A stretch of 64,000 bases of DNA from Propionibacteriaceae bacterium. Its GTDB lineage: Bacteria > Actinomycetota > Actinomycetes > Propionibacteriales > Propionibacteriaceae. Shown piece by piece: positions 15,331 to 24,899 of the stretch. Within the stretch, counting starts at the first letter, position 1. Each line of letters begins with the position of its first letter. The notes beneath the pieces were generated by a model. That model had not been told where the DNA came from. It worked only from the letters and a program-made list of their open reading frames with translations, and searched no databases. Position numbers and translations under genes: made by a program. The DNA is taken from positions 1-64,000 of the forward strand of contig JAUNKV010000006.1 of NCBI GenBank assembly GCA_030532575.1. The letters are read 5' to 3'.

Positions 15331-17430
15331 TCAGAAGTGGTCCCGCAGCTCTGCTGACAGGGTGGGGATGCGGCGAGGCGTCGAACCCTCAGCCAGACTC
15401 TCGGCCGCCTGGATGGCGACGGCGTTCGCGTACCACGCGCCCGGAGGGGAGGTGACGGTGGGGGCGCCGTCGCGCACGTGGCGGAGGAATTCCGCCACAC
15501 AGGCCCCCTCGGCGTCGTCGTCCTCCGGGATCGGGAACTGCTCGGCCTCCGCCGCGTCGTCATGGTGCCGCCACAGCCGGATCCCCTCGCCTGCGCCGTC
15601 GCGGAAGTTCTCCAGCCGCCCCGCCGAGCCGATGATGCTCCAGCCGCTCCACTCCTCAGGGAGCAGCCGGAACCGCTGGTGACAGGCCATCACCCCGGAG
15701 CGCAGCCGCATCGTCGTCATCACCGCTCCCTCCGGGAGGGAGCCCATCGCGGTCACCTCGGTGGTCTCGGAGCCAACCAGCCAGTGGATCGCGTCGAAAT
15801 CGGAGGTGAGCGCACGCTCGCCGAGGTGGCGGCAACTGACGGCCTGCACCTCGCCGATGGCCCCTGCCAGGATCAGCTCGCGCAGCTGACGTATGCGCGG
15901 GGTGTGCCGCGCCACCTGACCTGCGTACAGCCGGGTACCGCTGCTCCGGGCAGCCTCGAGGGTACGGGTGCAACCATCGATGCTGCCGACCAGTGGGTCG
16001 GCCAAGTGGACCGGGATGCCGGCCTCCAACAGCTCCGGGGCCGCCGTCTCGTACATGTCACCGGAGACGAAGGCCGCACCGAGCCCGGACTCGATCAGCT
16101 CCCGAACCGAGGTGAACACCGGCAAGGACTCCGGCTGCCTGCCCAGCAGCTGCTGCACCTGAGTCGTCGCCGTGGGCTCAGGATCACAGGCGCCAACGAT
16201 CACGGCCCTGTTCTGTTCGGACTCGGCGTGTCGAGCCAGCCGCATGTCAGGTCTGAGCCCGACCACCCCCACCCGGAGTGGTTCGGAGACCACGACGGCG
16301 TGCCGATGGGGCTCGGCCTTGCGGCGGGCGGTGTGGTTGCGGTGGGCTGCGATGACCTGCTCCAGGCCGTTGACCGAGACAGGATGGGGGGTTGTGGCGC
16401 CGAGGAAGTGGGACTCCGCGTCACGCAGGGCCAGGGACAGCGCCCCGATGGTGGACGCAGCTCCCTCCAGCTCGGCCTGCTCCATCTCCAGTCGGGGCGC
16501 GGTGGGCAGCCGCATCGCCTTGAGGTGGCCCCACACCTCGTCAACTGCGGTCGCATCCAGCAGGTCGGTGGTGGAGATCACCACCAGGGTCGGGTCGATG
16601 GCGGAGGCGACGGTGCCGATGGTGTAGGCGGCACGCAGCGGCCAGTTGACGGGTTCGGTCTCCGCATCGAGTCGGGCCCGCAGCTCGCCGTCGAGGGTGT
16701 CGTTGACCTCCCCGGCGTGCCAGTGGTGCCCGCGGTGGATGTCGCCGCCCAGGATCAGGCCGGTGCGGAAACCGGCGAACAGACGGATGTGCAGCATCGT
16801 GTCGGACATCCCGATCCGCCCCTTCGTGGCGCGGGTGGCGAACTCGCCGTAGGCGGCGCAGTTGATGTCGTTGTCGACACGGAAGGGGAGACCGGTCAGC
16901 TCGGTCAGGCGCTGCGCCAGGGGCAGGGCCTGCCACTGGGGGACGGAGTAGCTGCGCAGGATCACGCCGTCGCCGTCGACGATGCCCGTGGTGGCTGCGA
17001 ACCCACAGACGGGGCGACCATGCAGTGGGGTCAGTGAGTCCGTCAGGTCGGTGATATGCTGGCCGAGCTCGACCAGACGTTCTTCACGGTCTCGCTCCAC
17101 CAGCTCCACCACCTCGGTGTGCAGCACCGTGCCTGCGATGGAGGCGGCTGCGAGGGACACTGCATCGCGCTGGATGTCGAGGGCGATCACGAAGCCATGG
17201 GCCGCGGTGAAGGAGTACAGGGCCGCTGGTCTCCCTGCCCCCATGCTGACTGCGCTCTGTGCAACCAGGCCCATTGCCTCGAGGTTGGAGACGATGAGGC
17301 TCGCGGTCGGCCGGGAGATGCCCGCGTCCTTCGCCAGCTCGGCCAGGGTGGCCGAGCCACGAGCCCTGAGCGCGTGGAGAAGACGGCGGGTGCGCCTGGC
17401 ACGATCAGGGGAGGCTGTCTCGGTGCCCAT
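15331..17430 (-). CDS. HTH-ROK regulator fused to a Gfo/Idh/MocA-like domain
   Basis: The 699-residue protein has three parts. Residues about 15-70 form a winged helix (ATLAELAKDAGISRPTASLI). Residues about 75-345 form a ROK sugar-sensor domain (VDNDINCAAYGE, LILGGDIHRGHHWHAGEVND). Residues about 385-699 form an oxidoreductase-like domain of the Gfo/Idh/MocA family (LRVGVVGLRP..., SVRELIESGLGAAFVSGD, GIPVHLADPLVGS, IIGSAGRLEN). The ROK zinc cysteines are absent, the dinucleotide glycine motif is degenerate, and the catalytic EKP motif reads ADP, so the C-terminal part probably senses rather than catalyses. I chose ATG 17430 over an in-frame TTG at 17448. It may control the galactoside operon nearby. 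Confidence 0.85.
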   Translation of the reverse strand: MGTETASPDRARRTRRLLHALRARGSATLAELAKDAGISRPTASLIVSNLEAMGLVAQSAVSMGAGRPAALYSFTAAHGFVIALDIQRDAVSLAAASIAGTVLHTEVVELVERDREERLVELGQHITDLTDSLTPLHGRPVCGFAATTGIVDGDGVILRSYSVPQWQALPLAQRLTELTGLPFRVDNDINCAAYGEFATRATKGRIGMSDTMLHIRLFAGFRTGLILGGDIHRGHHWHAGEVNDTLDGELRARLDAETEPVNWPLRAAYTIGTVASAIDPTLVVISTTDLLDATAVDEVWGHLKAMRLPTAPRLEMEQAELEGAASTIGALSLALRDAESHFLGATTPHPVSVNGLEQVIAAHRNHTARRKAEPHRHAVVVSEPLRVGVVGLRPDMRLARHAESEQNRAVIVGACDPEPTATTQVQQLLGRQPESLPVFTSVRELIESGLGAAFVSGDMYETAAPELLEAGIPVHLADPLVGSIDGCTRTLEAARSSGTRLYAGQVARHTPRIRQLRELILAGAIGEVQAVSCRHLGERALTSDFDAIHWLVGSETTEVTAMGSLPEGAVMTTMRLRSGVMACHQRFRLLPEEWSGWSIIGSAGRLENFRDGAGEGIRLWRHHDDAAEAEQFPIPEDDDAEGACVAEFLRHVRDGAPTVTSPPGAWYANAVAIQAAESLAEGSTPRRIPTLSAELRDHF

Positions 17431-17506
17431 GGTGGCTCTTTCACTCAAGCGTGGAGGTGGACCGTTCCAGTCTCCTGCCTCGGCTGGGGCCTGTCCAGTT
17501 CCCGCC

Positions 17507-18319
17507 TCAGGGATTCAGGTCGGCCTCCAACTGGGCGTTGAACTCCTTCTTGGTGGCGCGCCACTGCTCGTCGGTCATGCCGCGCCGCCAGTAGCCTGAG
17601 ATGGAGACCGCCTCGCGCGGCACTCCTCGCTCGACGAACAGGTGACGGCGCAGGTCGCGGACCATCTCCGCCACCCCGTGCACGAACCAGCCGGTGGGTT
17701 CGGCGGGGAACTCGTGGGAACGCACCGCCTGCACCAGCGGATCACCGGGCAGGGCGTTGCCGCGCATCAGCCAGTGCGTGGTCACGCCCTCGGGTTGCGG
17801 AACCTCGAAGGGGTGATCCACTTCCAGGAACACCGTGGCCGTCGTTCCCTCCGGCAGGGCCTCGAGGGCTGCTGCGATGGCCGGGGCCGCTGATTCGTCG
17901 CCTGCCAGGACGAAGTGCTGGTACGGCCCACTGGGTTTCCAGGCCCCGCCCGGGCCGACGAAACCCACGGACTCGCCCGGGGTCGCCGTCGTCGCCCAGA
18001 CCCCGGCGATCCCTTCGTCGCCGTGGGTCACCACATCGACGGTCATGGTGGCGGCATCGGGGTCGAAGGCGCGGATGGTGTAGGCCCGCAGCACGGGCTG
18101 CTGCTCGGCGGGCAGGGACTCGCGCGCCTGCTCCGGGTCGAACGGCCAGGTCAGGCCGCTGCCCGGGCGCGGCAGGATGAACTTGATGTAGGAATCGGTG
18201 AAGGACAGCTCGGTGGCCTGGAGGTCGTCGGCGCGCAGTCGCAGCCGCACCATGTTGGGCGCGAGTCGTTCCCGGTTGAGGACGACGGCGGTGCGGGGGC
18301 GCCGGGTGTGACGGGGCAT
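17507..18319 (-). CDS. Siderophore-interacting protein (FAD-dependent ferric reductase family)
   Basis: The 270-residue protein matches the SIP/ViuB family, cytoplasmic flavoproteins that release iron from imported ferric siderophores by reduction. Landmarks are RAYTIRAFDPD (FAD binding), DVVTHGDEGIAGVWA, HFVLAGDESAAPAIAAALE (NAD(P) site) and the C-terminal SGYWRRGMTDEQWR. I chose ATG 18319, with GGAG upstream, over ATG 18343. An iron-box-like site precedes it, so it is probably repressed by a DtxR/IdeR protein when iron is plentiful. No siderophore transporter is adjacent. Confidence 0.93.
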   Translation of the reverse strand: MPRHTRRPRTAVVLNRERLAPNMVRLRLRADDLQATELSFTDSYIKFILPRPGSGLTWPFDPEQARESLPAEQQPVLRAYTIRAFDPDAATMTVDVVTHGDEGIAGVWATTATPGESVGFVGPGGAWKPSGPYQHFVLAGDESAAPAIAAALEALPEGTTATVFLEVDHPFEVPQPEGVTTHWLMRGNALPGDPLVQAVRSHEFPAEPTGWFVHGVAEMVRDLRRHLFVERGVPREAVSISGYWRRGMTDEQWRATKKEFNAQLEADLNP

Positions 18320-18360
18320 GTCTGCTCCTGGGGTCGGGTGCATTCAGCCTACCTGCTTGG

Positions 18361-18379
18361 TGAGGTGAACCTAACCTTC
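18361..18379 (-). promoter_or_regulatory. DtxR/IdeR iron-box-like operator
   Basis: TGAGGTGAACCTAACCTTC matches the 19-bp DtxR/IdeR consensus (TTAGGTTAGGCTAACCTAA) at about 13 of 19 positions and keeps the AGGT...ACCT core. It lies 42 bp upstream of the siderophore-interacting protein start. Regulation by iron is inferred from this match and the gene's role. Confidence 0.65.
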
Positions 18380-18550
18380 TGGTGTGCGAGCAGGTGGGGT
18401 CACCTGAATCCCGGCCAACACTCCCGACACATGCGAGCCCAGCACGCGAGCACGAATCGCCGTTGTACTTTTCTGGCAGCGTTGACATCTGCACGTCACG
18501 CAAGCAACCGCGTCACTTGGTGCTGGCCCGGGACCCAGCCGTGGCCCCGC

Positions 18551-19903
18551 TCACTGCGAGCGGATGGCGTCGAGGGCGCTCAGCCGGGTGGCACGGTGTG
18601 CGGGCAGCAGCCCGGCGACGGTGCCGATCACGGCGGCGAAGGCCAAGGTCGCCCCCGCCAGCCACGGCGGGATCACCGACAGCGTCAACAACTCAGGGGA
18701 GAGCTCGCCGCCCATGCCCAGGGCCGGGGCCAACAGCTCCGCCCCGGCCGGGCTGTTGAGCGCAGCCGAGGCCAGCAGGCTTCCCACGATCCCGAGCACC
18801 CCGCCGATGACCCCGATCCCGGCGGCCTCGATGAGGAACAGGAACCGGATGTCACGCAGACTCGCCCCCAGCACCTTCATCACGCCGATCTCCCGGGTGC
18901 GTTCGTAGACGCTCATCATCATGGTGTTGGCGATGCCGATGGCCGCCACCAGCAGGGAGATCGCCCCGATCCCGCCGAAGATCAGCTGGAGCTGCACCAG
19001 CTGCTTCTCGGTCTCCTTGATGAAGTCGATCAGGGCAAAGGCCTGGTGCCCCTCCTCCTTCAGCCGGAGCAGGACGGCCTCGGTGTCCTTGATGTCCTTC
19101 GTGATGATCTTGAACACCGAGTAGGTGAAGGTGCCCTTCTGCCTGCCCTGGCTGTTGGTCTCCTGCTCCGGCAGCGCCCTGCCCCGGTTCTGCTTCTCCA
19201 TCTCCTGCTGCAGGGCCTCCAGTTCCATCACCAGGGAGCCGGAAACATCCGAACGGGAACCGGAGGAGCCCTTGAGGGTGCCCGAGACCTTCGCCTGGAG
19301 GGGCTTCAGCTTCGGCGGCCCCTTCGGCTGCTCCTCGCCCTGGAATCCATCGTCGTAGAACTCCAGGCTGACCTCCTGGCCGATCAGGTCCTTGCCGCTG
19401 TCGAGGAACGCCTCCCTGCCATTCCTGGTGGTCAGGTACTCAGGGATCTGATCCCCAACCAGCACCTCGAGACGTGCCGAGGACGGGGACCTGCCCGTGA
19501 CGACGTCCAGATCCAGCAATGCCAGCGAGGCCCTGGGCACCGCCATCACCTGGACATCCGCCTGGTACTTGCCCACCTTGGCCGTCATGTAGGTCCAGTA
19601 GATCGGGATCACGTGCGACACCCCGTCGTAGCTGGCGAAGGTCTGGGCCAGCCGGTCATCCATCCGAGGGAGCTTCTTGTCCTGGCCCTGGCCCGGGAAG
19701 AAGCTCTTCTCCACCAGCACCTCCTTGAGGCCACCCAGCGACTCGATGTGGTCGTACTGCGACTTCTTCAGGCCGAGCCCCAGTGAGATCATCACCACCA
19801 CGGAGATGGTCCCGATCATCACCCCCAGCACCGTCAACGACGTGCGGACCTTCCGCTGCCACAGCGAGGTGAGACTGGTGACGACCAGGTCGCCGAACCT
19901 CAT
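18551..19903 (-). CDS. ABC transporter permease, MacB/FtsX type
   Basis: The 450-residue protein has one N-terminal helix (TSLTVLGVMIGTISVVVMIS), a large extracytoplasmic domain (about residues 45-320), and three C-terminal helices (LIFGGIGAISLLVAAIGIAN onward), the topology of MacB-type mechanotransmission permeases. The sequence YERTREIGVMKVLGA is the family signature. It is the last gene of a three-gene set with an ATPase (21029) and a secreted anchored protein (19914). The substrate is unknown; these systems move peptides, lipoproteins or antibiotics. Confidence 0.88.
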   Translation of the reverse strand: MRFGDLVVTSLTSLWQRKVRTSLTVLGVMIGTISVVVMISLGLGLKKSQYDHIESLGGLKEVLVEKSFFPGQGQDKKLPRMDDRLAQTFASYDGVSHVIPIYWTYMTAKVGKYQADVQVMAVPRASLALLDLDVVTGRSPSSARLEVLVGDQIPEYLTTRNGREAFLDSGKDLIGQEVSLEFYDDGFQGEEQPKGPPKLKPLQAKVSGTLKGSSGSRSDVSGSLVMELEALQQEMEKQNRGRALPEQETNSQGRQKGTFTYSVFKIITKDIKDTEAVLLRLKEEGHQAFALIDFIKETEKQLVQLQLIFGGIGAISLLVAAIGIANTMMMSVYERTREIGVMKVLGASLRDIRFLFLIEAAGIGVIGGVLGIVGSLLASAALNSPAGAELLAPALGMGGELSPELLTLSVIPPWLAGATLAFAAVIGTVAGLLPAHRATRLSALDAIRSQ

Positions 19904-19913
19904 GGCAGCAGCC

Positions 19914-21032
19914 TCACAGGTCCGAGCCGACGAGCGGGGTGTCGTCGAGCAGGTCGAGATCGGCGGACTGCTCCCGACGCTGCATGGCGCGACGACGCAG
20001 AGTGAGGCTCGCGATCAGCAGCGCTGCTGCCAGGGCCAGGCCGCCTCCCACCCACCACAGCCACGCATCGCTGCCCTGGGTGGTGGGCTCGGGGGTCTTC
20101 TCCTCTGGCTCCGTGGGTGGGGTGAACCCCTCCTGGATCGGTGCCGCCGAGATCAGCAGCTCCAGCTGCTTCTCCATCGTGACAACGGTGCCGGTGGCGT
20201 CCTCGAAGCTGATGACCGCCGTCACCGGCTCTTCCCGTTCCTCGGTTGCGGTGAGCAGCAGCTCCACGTTGCTGGAGGCCCCGGGCTCCACCGAGCCGAT
20301 GAACTGCTCCTTCGCCGCCACCCCCTGTCCCTCGGCGATGCTGGCCTTGGCGTTGTAGATCTTCGACTTGCCGAGGTTGTTGAGGCTGAACGTGACGGTG
20401 GTCTCCTCCCCGACGAACAGCTCGTTGGGTGAGAGGGTGATGCTGGAGGTGTCGGCCCGGGTCGGCTGCTCCACCGGGACGGAGATCGTCTCGGTGGTGG
20501 AGTGCGCGTTGACCTCGGCATCCTCGTACTCGATGGTCATCGTGATGGCATAGGGCCGATGCTCCAGCGTGGGCAGCGTCGAGAACACCATGTCGCGACT
20601 GACCGAGCCGCCCGGCTTGATCGCCGCGATGAAGGCCGACGACGAGCCGTTCGCGGGCAGGAACGCCCCCTCGGCCTGGGTGAGGGTCACCTTGAGGTTG
20701 CTCACCCGGGTCTTCTTCGACCGGTTGACCAGCGTGTAGCTCAGGGTGAAGGAGGACCCGGCCGGGACGGTGCGCGGGGTGGGCACGACCGATTCCAGCA
20801 TCACGCGCGGCACCGAGACCCCGGCCGGGCTGGTGCTGCCACCCCCGCCGGTGTCCGCGCCGCCGGTCCCGCCCCCAGTGCCGGGGGTGGTGGTCTCCCT
20901 CGGCTGCGAGGACTCCCGGGCCGAGGCCCCGGGGTTGTCCTTGCGTCCCGGCTCGTCGGCCCGGCTGAGGGTGGGGGAGAGCAGGGTCATCGTCGCGGTG
21001 AGGATGAGGGCCAGGAAACGGAGGGATCTCAT
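19914..21032 (-). CDS. Secreted, membrane-anchored CARDB-like protein of ABC export set
   Basis: The 372-residue protein has a signal peptide (MRSLRFLALILTATMTLLSP, then SRADEPG), a Gly/Thr/Pro-rich linker, and two beta-sandwich units (FTLSYTLVNRSKKTRVSNLK and ETTVTFSLNNLGKSKIYNAK) of the CARDB/NEW3 type. It ends with a transmembrane helix (WLWWVGGGLALAAALLIASL) and a short basic then acidic tail. It lies between the ATPase and the permease with an ATGA overlap on the ATPase side. It may be the external adaptor of the transporter, as in COG1361-type proteins. Confidence 0.78.
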   Translation of the reverse strand: MRSLRFLALILTATMTLLSPTLSRADEPGRKDNPGASARESSQPRETTTPGTGGGTGGADTGGGGSTSPAGVSVPRVMLESVVPTPRTVPAGSSFTLSYTLVNRSKKTRVSNLKVTLTQAEGAFLPANGSSSAFIAAIKPGGSVSRDMVFSTLPTLEHRPYAITMTIEYEDAEVNAHSTTETISVPVEQPTRADTSSITLSPNELFVGEETTVTFSLNNLGKSKIYNAKASIAEGQGVAAKEQFIGSVEPGASSNVELLLTATEEREEPVTAVISFEDATGTVVTMEKQLELLISAAPIQEGFTPPTEPEEKTPEPTTQGSDAWLWWVGGGLALAAALLIASLTLRRRAMQRREQSADLDLLDDTPLVGSDL

Positions 21033-21763
21033 GCGGGCTCCTCGGAGTCGTCGTGGTGCTGGTGGGAGATGTCGGAGATGCGGCCGTCGGTGATGGAGAC
21101 GATCGTGTCGGCGAAGCTCGCCAGGTGAGCGTCGTGGGTCACCATCAGCCAGGTCTGGTGGAAGCGTCGGATCACGCGGCGGAACAGTCGGAGCGTCGCC
21201 TCGGCGGTGCGCGAGTCCAGGTTCCCGGTCGGCTCGTCGGCGAAGACGAGCTTCGGGCTGACCGCCATCGCCCTGGCGATCCCGACCCGCTGCTGCTGGC
21301 CGCCGGAGAGCTGGGTGGGCAGGTGGTACAGGTGGTCGCCCAACCCCAGGGTGACCAGCACCTTCTCGGCCAGCTGCTCCCGCTCGGATCGGGGGATGCC
21401 TCGGAACGACAGCGGCAGGGCCACGTTCTGCAGGGCGGTGAGGTGGGGCATCAGGTTGAACGACTGGAAGATGAACCCCACCTGCTCGCGGCGGTAGGTG
21501 ACCAGTTTGTGCTCACTGAAGGTGTGCAACGGCTGGCCATCCACCCAGATCTCCCCGGCGGTGGGTTTCTCCAGGCCGCCGATCATGTTGAGCAGGGTGG
21601 ACTTGCCCGACCCGGAGGTGCCGACGACGGCGGTGAAGCTGCCGCGCGGAATCTCCAGATCGACGTGGTTCAGTGCGATCACGCGCGAGGTCCCCACCCG
21701 GTAGACCTTGCTCAGGTCCCGTATCACGACCAGAGGCCCCGAGGCCTCGACGTCAGCGCCCAT
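21029..21763 (-). CDS. ABC transporter ATP-binding protein, MacB/LolD type
   Basis: The 244-residue ATPase has Walker A GTSGSGKST, the Q-loop region VGFIFQSFNLMPHLTALQNV, signature LSGGQQQRVGIARA, Walker B LVFADEPTGNLD and the switch His in MVTHDAHLA. The GNLD motif after Walker B is typical of MacB/LolD exporters. I chose ATG 21763 because GGAGGA precedes it. It starts the operon with the genes at 19914 and 18551. Confidence 0.93.
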   Translation of the reverse strand: MGADVEASGPLVVIRDLSKVYRVGTSRVIALNHVDLEIPRGSFTAVVGTSGSGKSTLLNMIGGLEKPTAGEIWVDGQPLHTFSEHKLVTYRREQVGFIFQSFNLMPHLTALQNVALPLSFRGIPRSEREQLAEKVLVTLGLGDHLYHLPTQLSGGQQQRVGIARAMAVSPKLVFADEPTGNLDSRTAEATLRLFRRVIRRFHQTWLMVTHDAHLASFADTIVSITDGRISDISHQHHDDSEEPA

Positions 21764-21841
21764 GCTTCCTCCTGTGCGGCTGAAGCTAGCGCCTTGAAGC
21801 GCTGCTGGCAAGGGGGATCACCCCAAAGTAGGACTCAGGTC

Positions 21842-23512
21842 CTATGCAGGCGTGACCTGGGTCCCATCGTCGAGCCCCTGCATCCACTGCCTGAGATGCC
21901 AGGTGGCCTGCACGTCGTCCTCGTTGTACTCCAGCACCCGGGTCCTGGCAGCCTGCCGGGCGGCCGGATCCGGGGCCCCGACGGCGGTGGCGAACCACAG
22001 CTGGGAGTTCAGCCCGCCGGGCTCCTCGTCCCGCCATGCGAACCCGGCCCCCTTCGTGGCCACCGCCTTCAACCCCAGGCCGTCGACGCCGACGAAGTTG
22101 TCGCGCACCAGCTCGAACAGGTCCACGAAGTGCTCCTTGACCAGGCCGCAGAGCTCACGGAGCACGGGGGAGTTGCTGCGCTCGGCCAGCCGACGCAGGT
22201 GCACCACCTCGTAGTCGGAGTAGTGGAACACTTTCAGGTCGGGGTGCTCAGCGATCCGCTCCAACAGCCAGGTCGCGAACTGCGAGGCCAGCTCGATCTC
22301 CTGGTCGTCGCGCAGCCGGGTGAAGGAGGCGAAGTGGTGGAACTGCTGCTCACCGGTTCCCCGGTCGGTCAGCAGCGCGCCCCACAGGTAGGTGCGGTCG
22401 CGATCATCGGTCTCGATGTCGAGGTCGATCTCCACTCCGGAGCGGGGCACCCCGATGGGGTCCGGGGAGACCTTCTCCAGGCTCACCCCCTTGGCCAACA
22501 TCCTGGCGCGACGGGCCGCCTGCCTGAGCCGGGCCTCCGAGCGGTCCCGGTGCGCGGTCAGTGGCAGGTAGTGGGGCAGCAGCGCCTCGATGTCGGCCTC
22601 GGCCAGCTGGCTCACCGTCGTGATGCCGAGCCCCATCAAGGTCTGCAGCTCGCGGACGTCCAGAGGGGTCTTCGAGATCCGCAGTGACAGGTCGTCGTCG
22701 TCCATCCGGGGGCGGCAGGTCTCCCACCAGGCGCACCACTCGCACTCGGCGACCCGGATGGGCCGCACCACCGGTGGGCGGTCGTCGTCGGTGACCCGCT
22801 GCATCGCCTCGGTGGCCACGTGGATGCGGAAGCCGTGCTCGTGGTCGTAGCGCTCCAGCGCGGAGCGCAGCCGATACCCCGACGGCGAGGTGCGGGAGAA
22901 GGTCTGAAGGAACCGCCAGTCCAGCGGCACCCAGGTGATCTGCCCGGAGGGGTCGTCACTGCCGATGACCCCGCCGAACGGGGTGGTTGCGGCGAAACCG
23001 CAGGCCTGCAGCATCCGCCACAGGTGTGCCAGCTCCAGCAGCGCCCCCTCCCGGTAGGTGCGGTAGCGCAGGTTCGGCAGTGGGCGCAGCGCCGTCGGAT
23101 CGGTGAAGGAGGAGCGACGCAGCGCCCCGCCCCGGGACTGCTTCTCCAACACCCGGTACGGCTTGATGCGCACCGGCCAGTAACCGTCGTCGCCGCGCAC
23201 CAGCAGGTCGGGGTGGCCGCGCCGGTGCCCGGCCACGTCCGTGGGGAGGCGGCCACCGATCACGACCGGGACCCGGTCCCCCATGGCGGCCAGCGTCGCC
23301 TCCTGTGTGTGATGGGCCAGGCTCAGGTCCACCACCTCGTCCCCGGCGGCGATCCTGGCCAACACGCTCTGACGGTACTCGGTGCCGCCGCCGAAGGCCT
23401 CCCGCAGCGACTCGTCGAGTGGTTCGGTGGGGCCTGCCGTGGTCGGGTCGAAGGCGTTGAAGGTCTTGACCGGGCAGCTGCGGGCGGCGTAGGGATCCAG
23501 CAGGAAGGTCAT
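21842..23512 (-). CDS. TM0106-family RecB-like nuclease
   Basis: The 556-residue protein has a PD-(D/E)XK-like N-terminal half: [20 protein letters not shown], then [22 protein letters not shown]. The middle has four cysteines of the Fe-S-like set in [15 protein letters not shown]. The C-terminal half is an RNase H-like domain starting [19 protein letters not shown] with later acidic residues ([29 protein letters not shown]). That combination is the TM0106 RecB-family nuclease. The exact in vivo role is unknown. It begins at an ATGA overlap with menG. Confidence 0.85.
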   Translation of the reverse strand: MTFLLDPYAARSCPVKTFNAFDPTTAGPTEPLDESLREAFGGGTEYRQSVLARIAAGDEVVDLSLAHHTQEATLAAMGDRVPVVIGGRLPTDVAGHRRGHPDLLVRGDDGYWPVRIKPYRVLEKQSRGGALRRSSFTDPTALRPLPNLRYRTYREGALLELAHLWRMLQACGFAATTPFGGVIGSDDPSGQITWVPLDWRFLQTFSRTSPSGYRLRSALERYDHEHGFRIHVATEAMQRVTDDDRPPVVRPIRVAECEWCAWWETCRPRMDDDDLSLRISKTPLDVRELQTLMGLGITTVSQLAEADIEALLPHYLPLTAHRDRSEARLRQAARRARMLAKGVSLEKVSPDPIGVPRSGVEIDLDIETDDRDRTYLWGALLTDRGTGEQQFHHFASFTRLRDDQEIELASQFATWLLERIAEHPDLKVFHYSDYEVVHLRRLAERSNSPVLRELCGLVKEHFVDLFELVRDNFVGVDGLGLKAVATKGAGFAWRDEEPGGLNSQLWFATAVGAPDPAARQAARTRVLEYNEDDVQATWHLRQWMQGLDDGTQVTPA

Positions 23513-24201
23513 TTCCGCGCCCGGTGCAGGGCGACGACGCCGCCGGTCAGGTTCTTGTGCTCGACGTCTCGCCAGCCGCACCCGGCGATCAGCTCCGCCA
23601 GCTCCTGCTGGTTCGGCCAGGCCAGGATCGACTCGGCCAGGTAGCTGTAGGCGACGGGGTTGCTGGAGAGTTTCGCGGCCACGGGAACCACTTTCAAGGC
23701 CCCGTGGACGTAGGCGAGGCGGAGCCACGGCTGGACCGGGGTGGAGAACTCAGCGATCACCAGGCGACCGCCGGGTCGGGTCACCCGGTGCATCTCGCGC
23801 AGGGCGCCTGCGGTGTCCTCGACGTTGCGCAGTCCGTAGCTGATGGTCACCGCGTCGAAGGAGCCATCCGCATAGGGCAGGGCCAGGGCGTCGCCGCGCA
23901 CGAAGCTGAGCTGCGGCTGGCGTTTCTTGCCGACCTGGAGCATCCCCATCGAGTAGTCGGTGGGGAAGACCGAGGCCCCGGCCAGCTGGTAGGGCACCGA
24001 CGAGGTGCCGGTGCCCGCAGCCAGGTCCAGCACCCGTTCCCCGGGTTTCAGCTGCAGCGCGGCCAGGGTGTGGTGGCGCCACCGTTTCTCCTGTCCCAGT
24101 GACAGCACGGCATTGAGCAGGTCGTAGCGCTCGGCCACGCCGTCGAACATCGCCTGGACCTCAGCACTGATCTTGTCGAGGTCCGCCCTGGTCTGCTGCA
24201 T
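23509..24201 (-). CDS. menG: Demethylmenaquinone methyltransferase
   Basis: This SAM-dependent C-methylase makes the last step to menaquinone. The 230-residue protein has [20 protein letters not shown] near the N-terminus, motif [13 protein letters not shown], and the UbiE signatures [12 protein letters not shown] and [16 protein letters not shown]. The C-terminal [11 protein letters not shown] and FPxQ-like [11 protein letters not shown] fit too. ATG 24201 gives the family N-terminus. An upstream extension to 24228 is possible but unlikely. Confidence 0.95.
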   Translation of the reverse strand: MQQTRADLDKISAEVQAMFDGVAERYDLLNAVLSLGQEKRWRHHTLAALQLKPGERVLDLAAGTGTSSVPYQLAGASVFPTDYSMGMLQVGKKRQPQLSFVRGDALALPYADGSFDAVTISYGLRNVEDTAGALREMHRVTRPGGRLVIAEFSTPVQPWLRLAYVHGALKVVPVAAKLSSNPVAYSYLAESILAWPNQQELAELIAGCGWRDVEHKNLTGGVVALHRARK

Positions 24202-24244
24202 GGGGAGCAGCCTATCGCGACCGGGCAAAGGGGAGGACTGTTCC

Positions 24245-24814
24245 TCAGTGCAGTACGGCCAGCAGGTCGGAGCGCTTCAGTCCGCCCAGGCTCCACTGGC
24301 CCATCAGCTGGCCCACGACATCGTTGATGGGCTCCCTGGTCAGCTTGTGGATCACGTGCGGGTAGCCGCTGGTCTCGCCCTCGACCAGGCCGCTGCCGAA
24401 CACCGTGATGTTCTTCGGCAGGGGCGTTGTCGAGCCCTCCGCGACGATGTCGGCGTCGTTGTCCTGCTCCACGATGACCCGGGTCAGTTCCTTCAGGTAG
24501 ACCGGATCGGTCTGGGCGTCGTAGCAGAACCGGGTGCCCAGCATCGAGTGGTCAAGGGTGCCGATCAGTGCCCCGCCGTCGAGGGGACGGGGCCGCCACG
24601 TGACGGGGATGTGATAGACCGCATCGGTGGAGCGGACCAACATGCAGTCCAGCCCCACCTCGCCGTCGGGGTCGACGAAGCGGAATCGGGTGACGAGCTC
24701 CAGGTCGGTGGGGTCGCCGTCGAACCACCACTGGCTGGGCAGCCACTGCGAGAGCAGCTCCAGTTTGCTCGGGTGAAGAGTGGCCTCGGGATGGACGCTT
24801 GAAGTTCCGCTCAT
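24245..24814 (-). CDS. Maltokinase N-terminal-cap-like protein
   Basis: The 189-residue protein carries [20 protein letters not shown], then [30 protein letters not shown] and [20 protein letters not shown]. These are the landmarks of the cap domain at the N-terminus of maltokinases (also seen alone in the CG0192 family). Here the kinase part is absent: the protein ends soon after the cap, so it is a stand-alone member. A strong ribosome site (GGAGGT) precedes ATG 24814. It probably takes part in glycogen or trehalose metabolism, but no activity is established. Confidence 0.75.
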   Translation of the reverse strand: MSGTSSVHPEATLHPSKLELLSQWLPSQWWFDGDPTDLELVTRFRFVDPDGEVGLDCMLVRSTDAVYHIPVTWRPRPLDGGALIGTLDHSMLGTRFCYDAQTDPVYLKELTRVIVEQDNDADIVAEGSTTPLPKNITVFGSGLVEGETSGYPHVIHKLTREPINDVVGQLMGQWSLGGLKRSDLLAVLH

Positions 24815-24899
24815 GGTTACCTCCGTTGGTGGTTCCGGCCATACTACCTCGTCCACCGGGCGGGGTCGTGATCGGCCCCCAGCTCTCGCATGGTCCACA

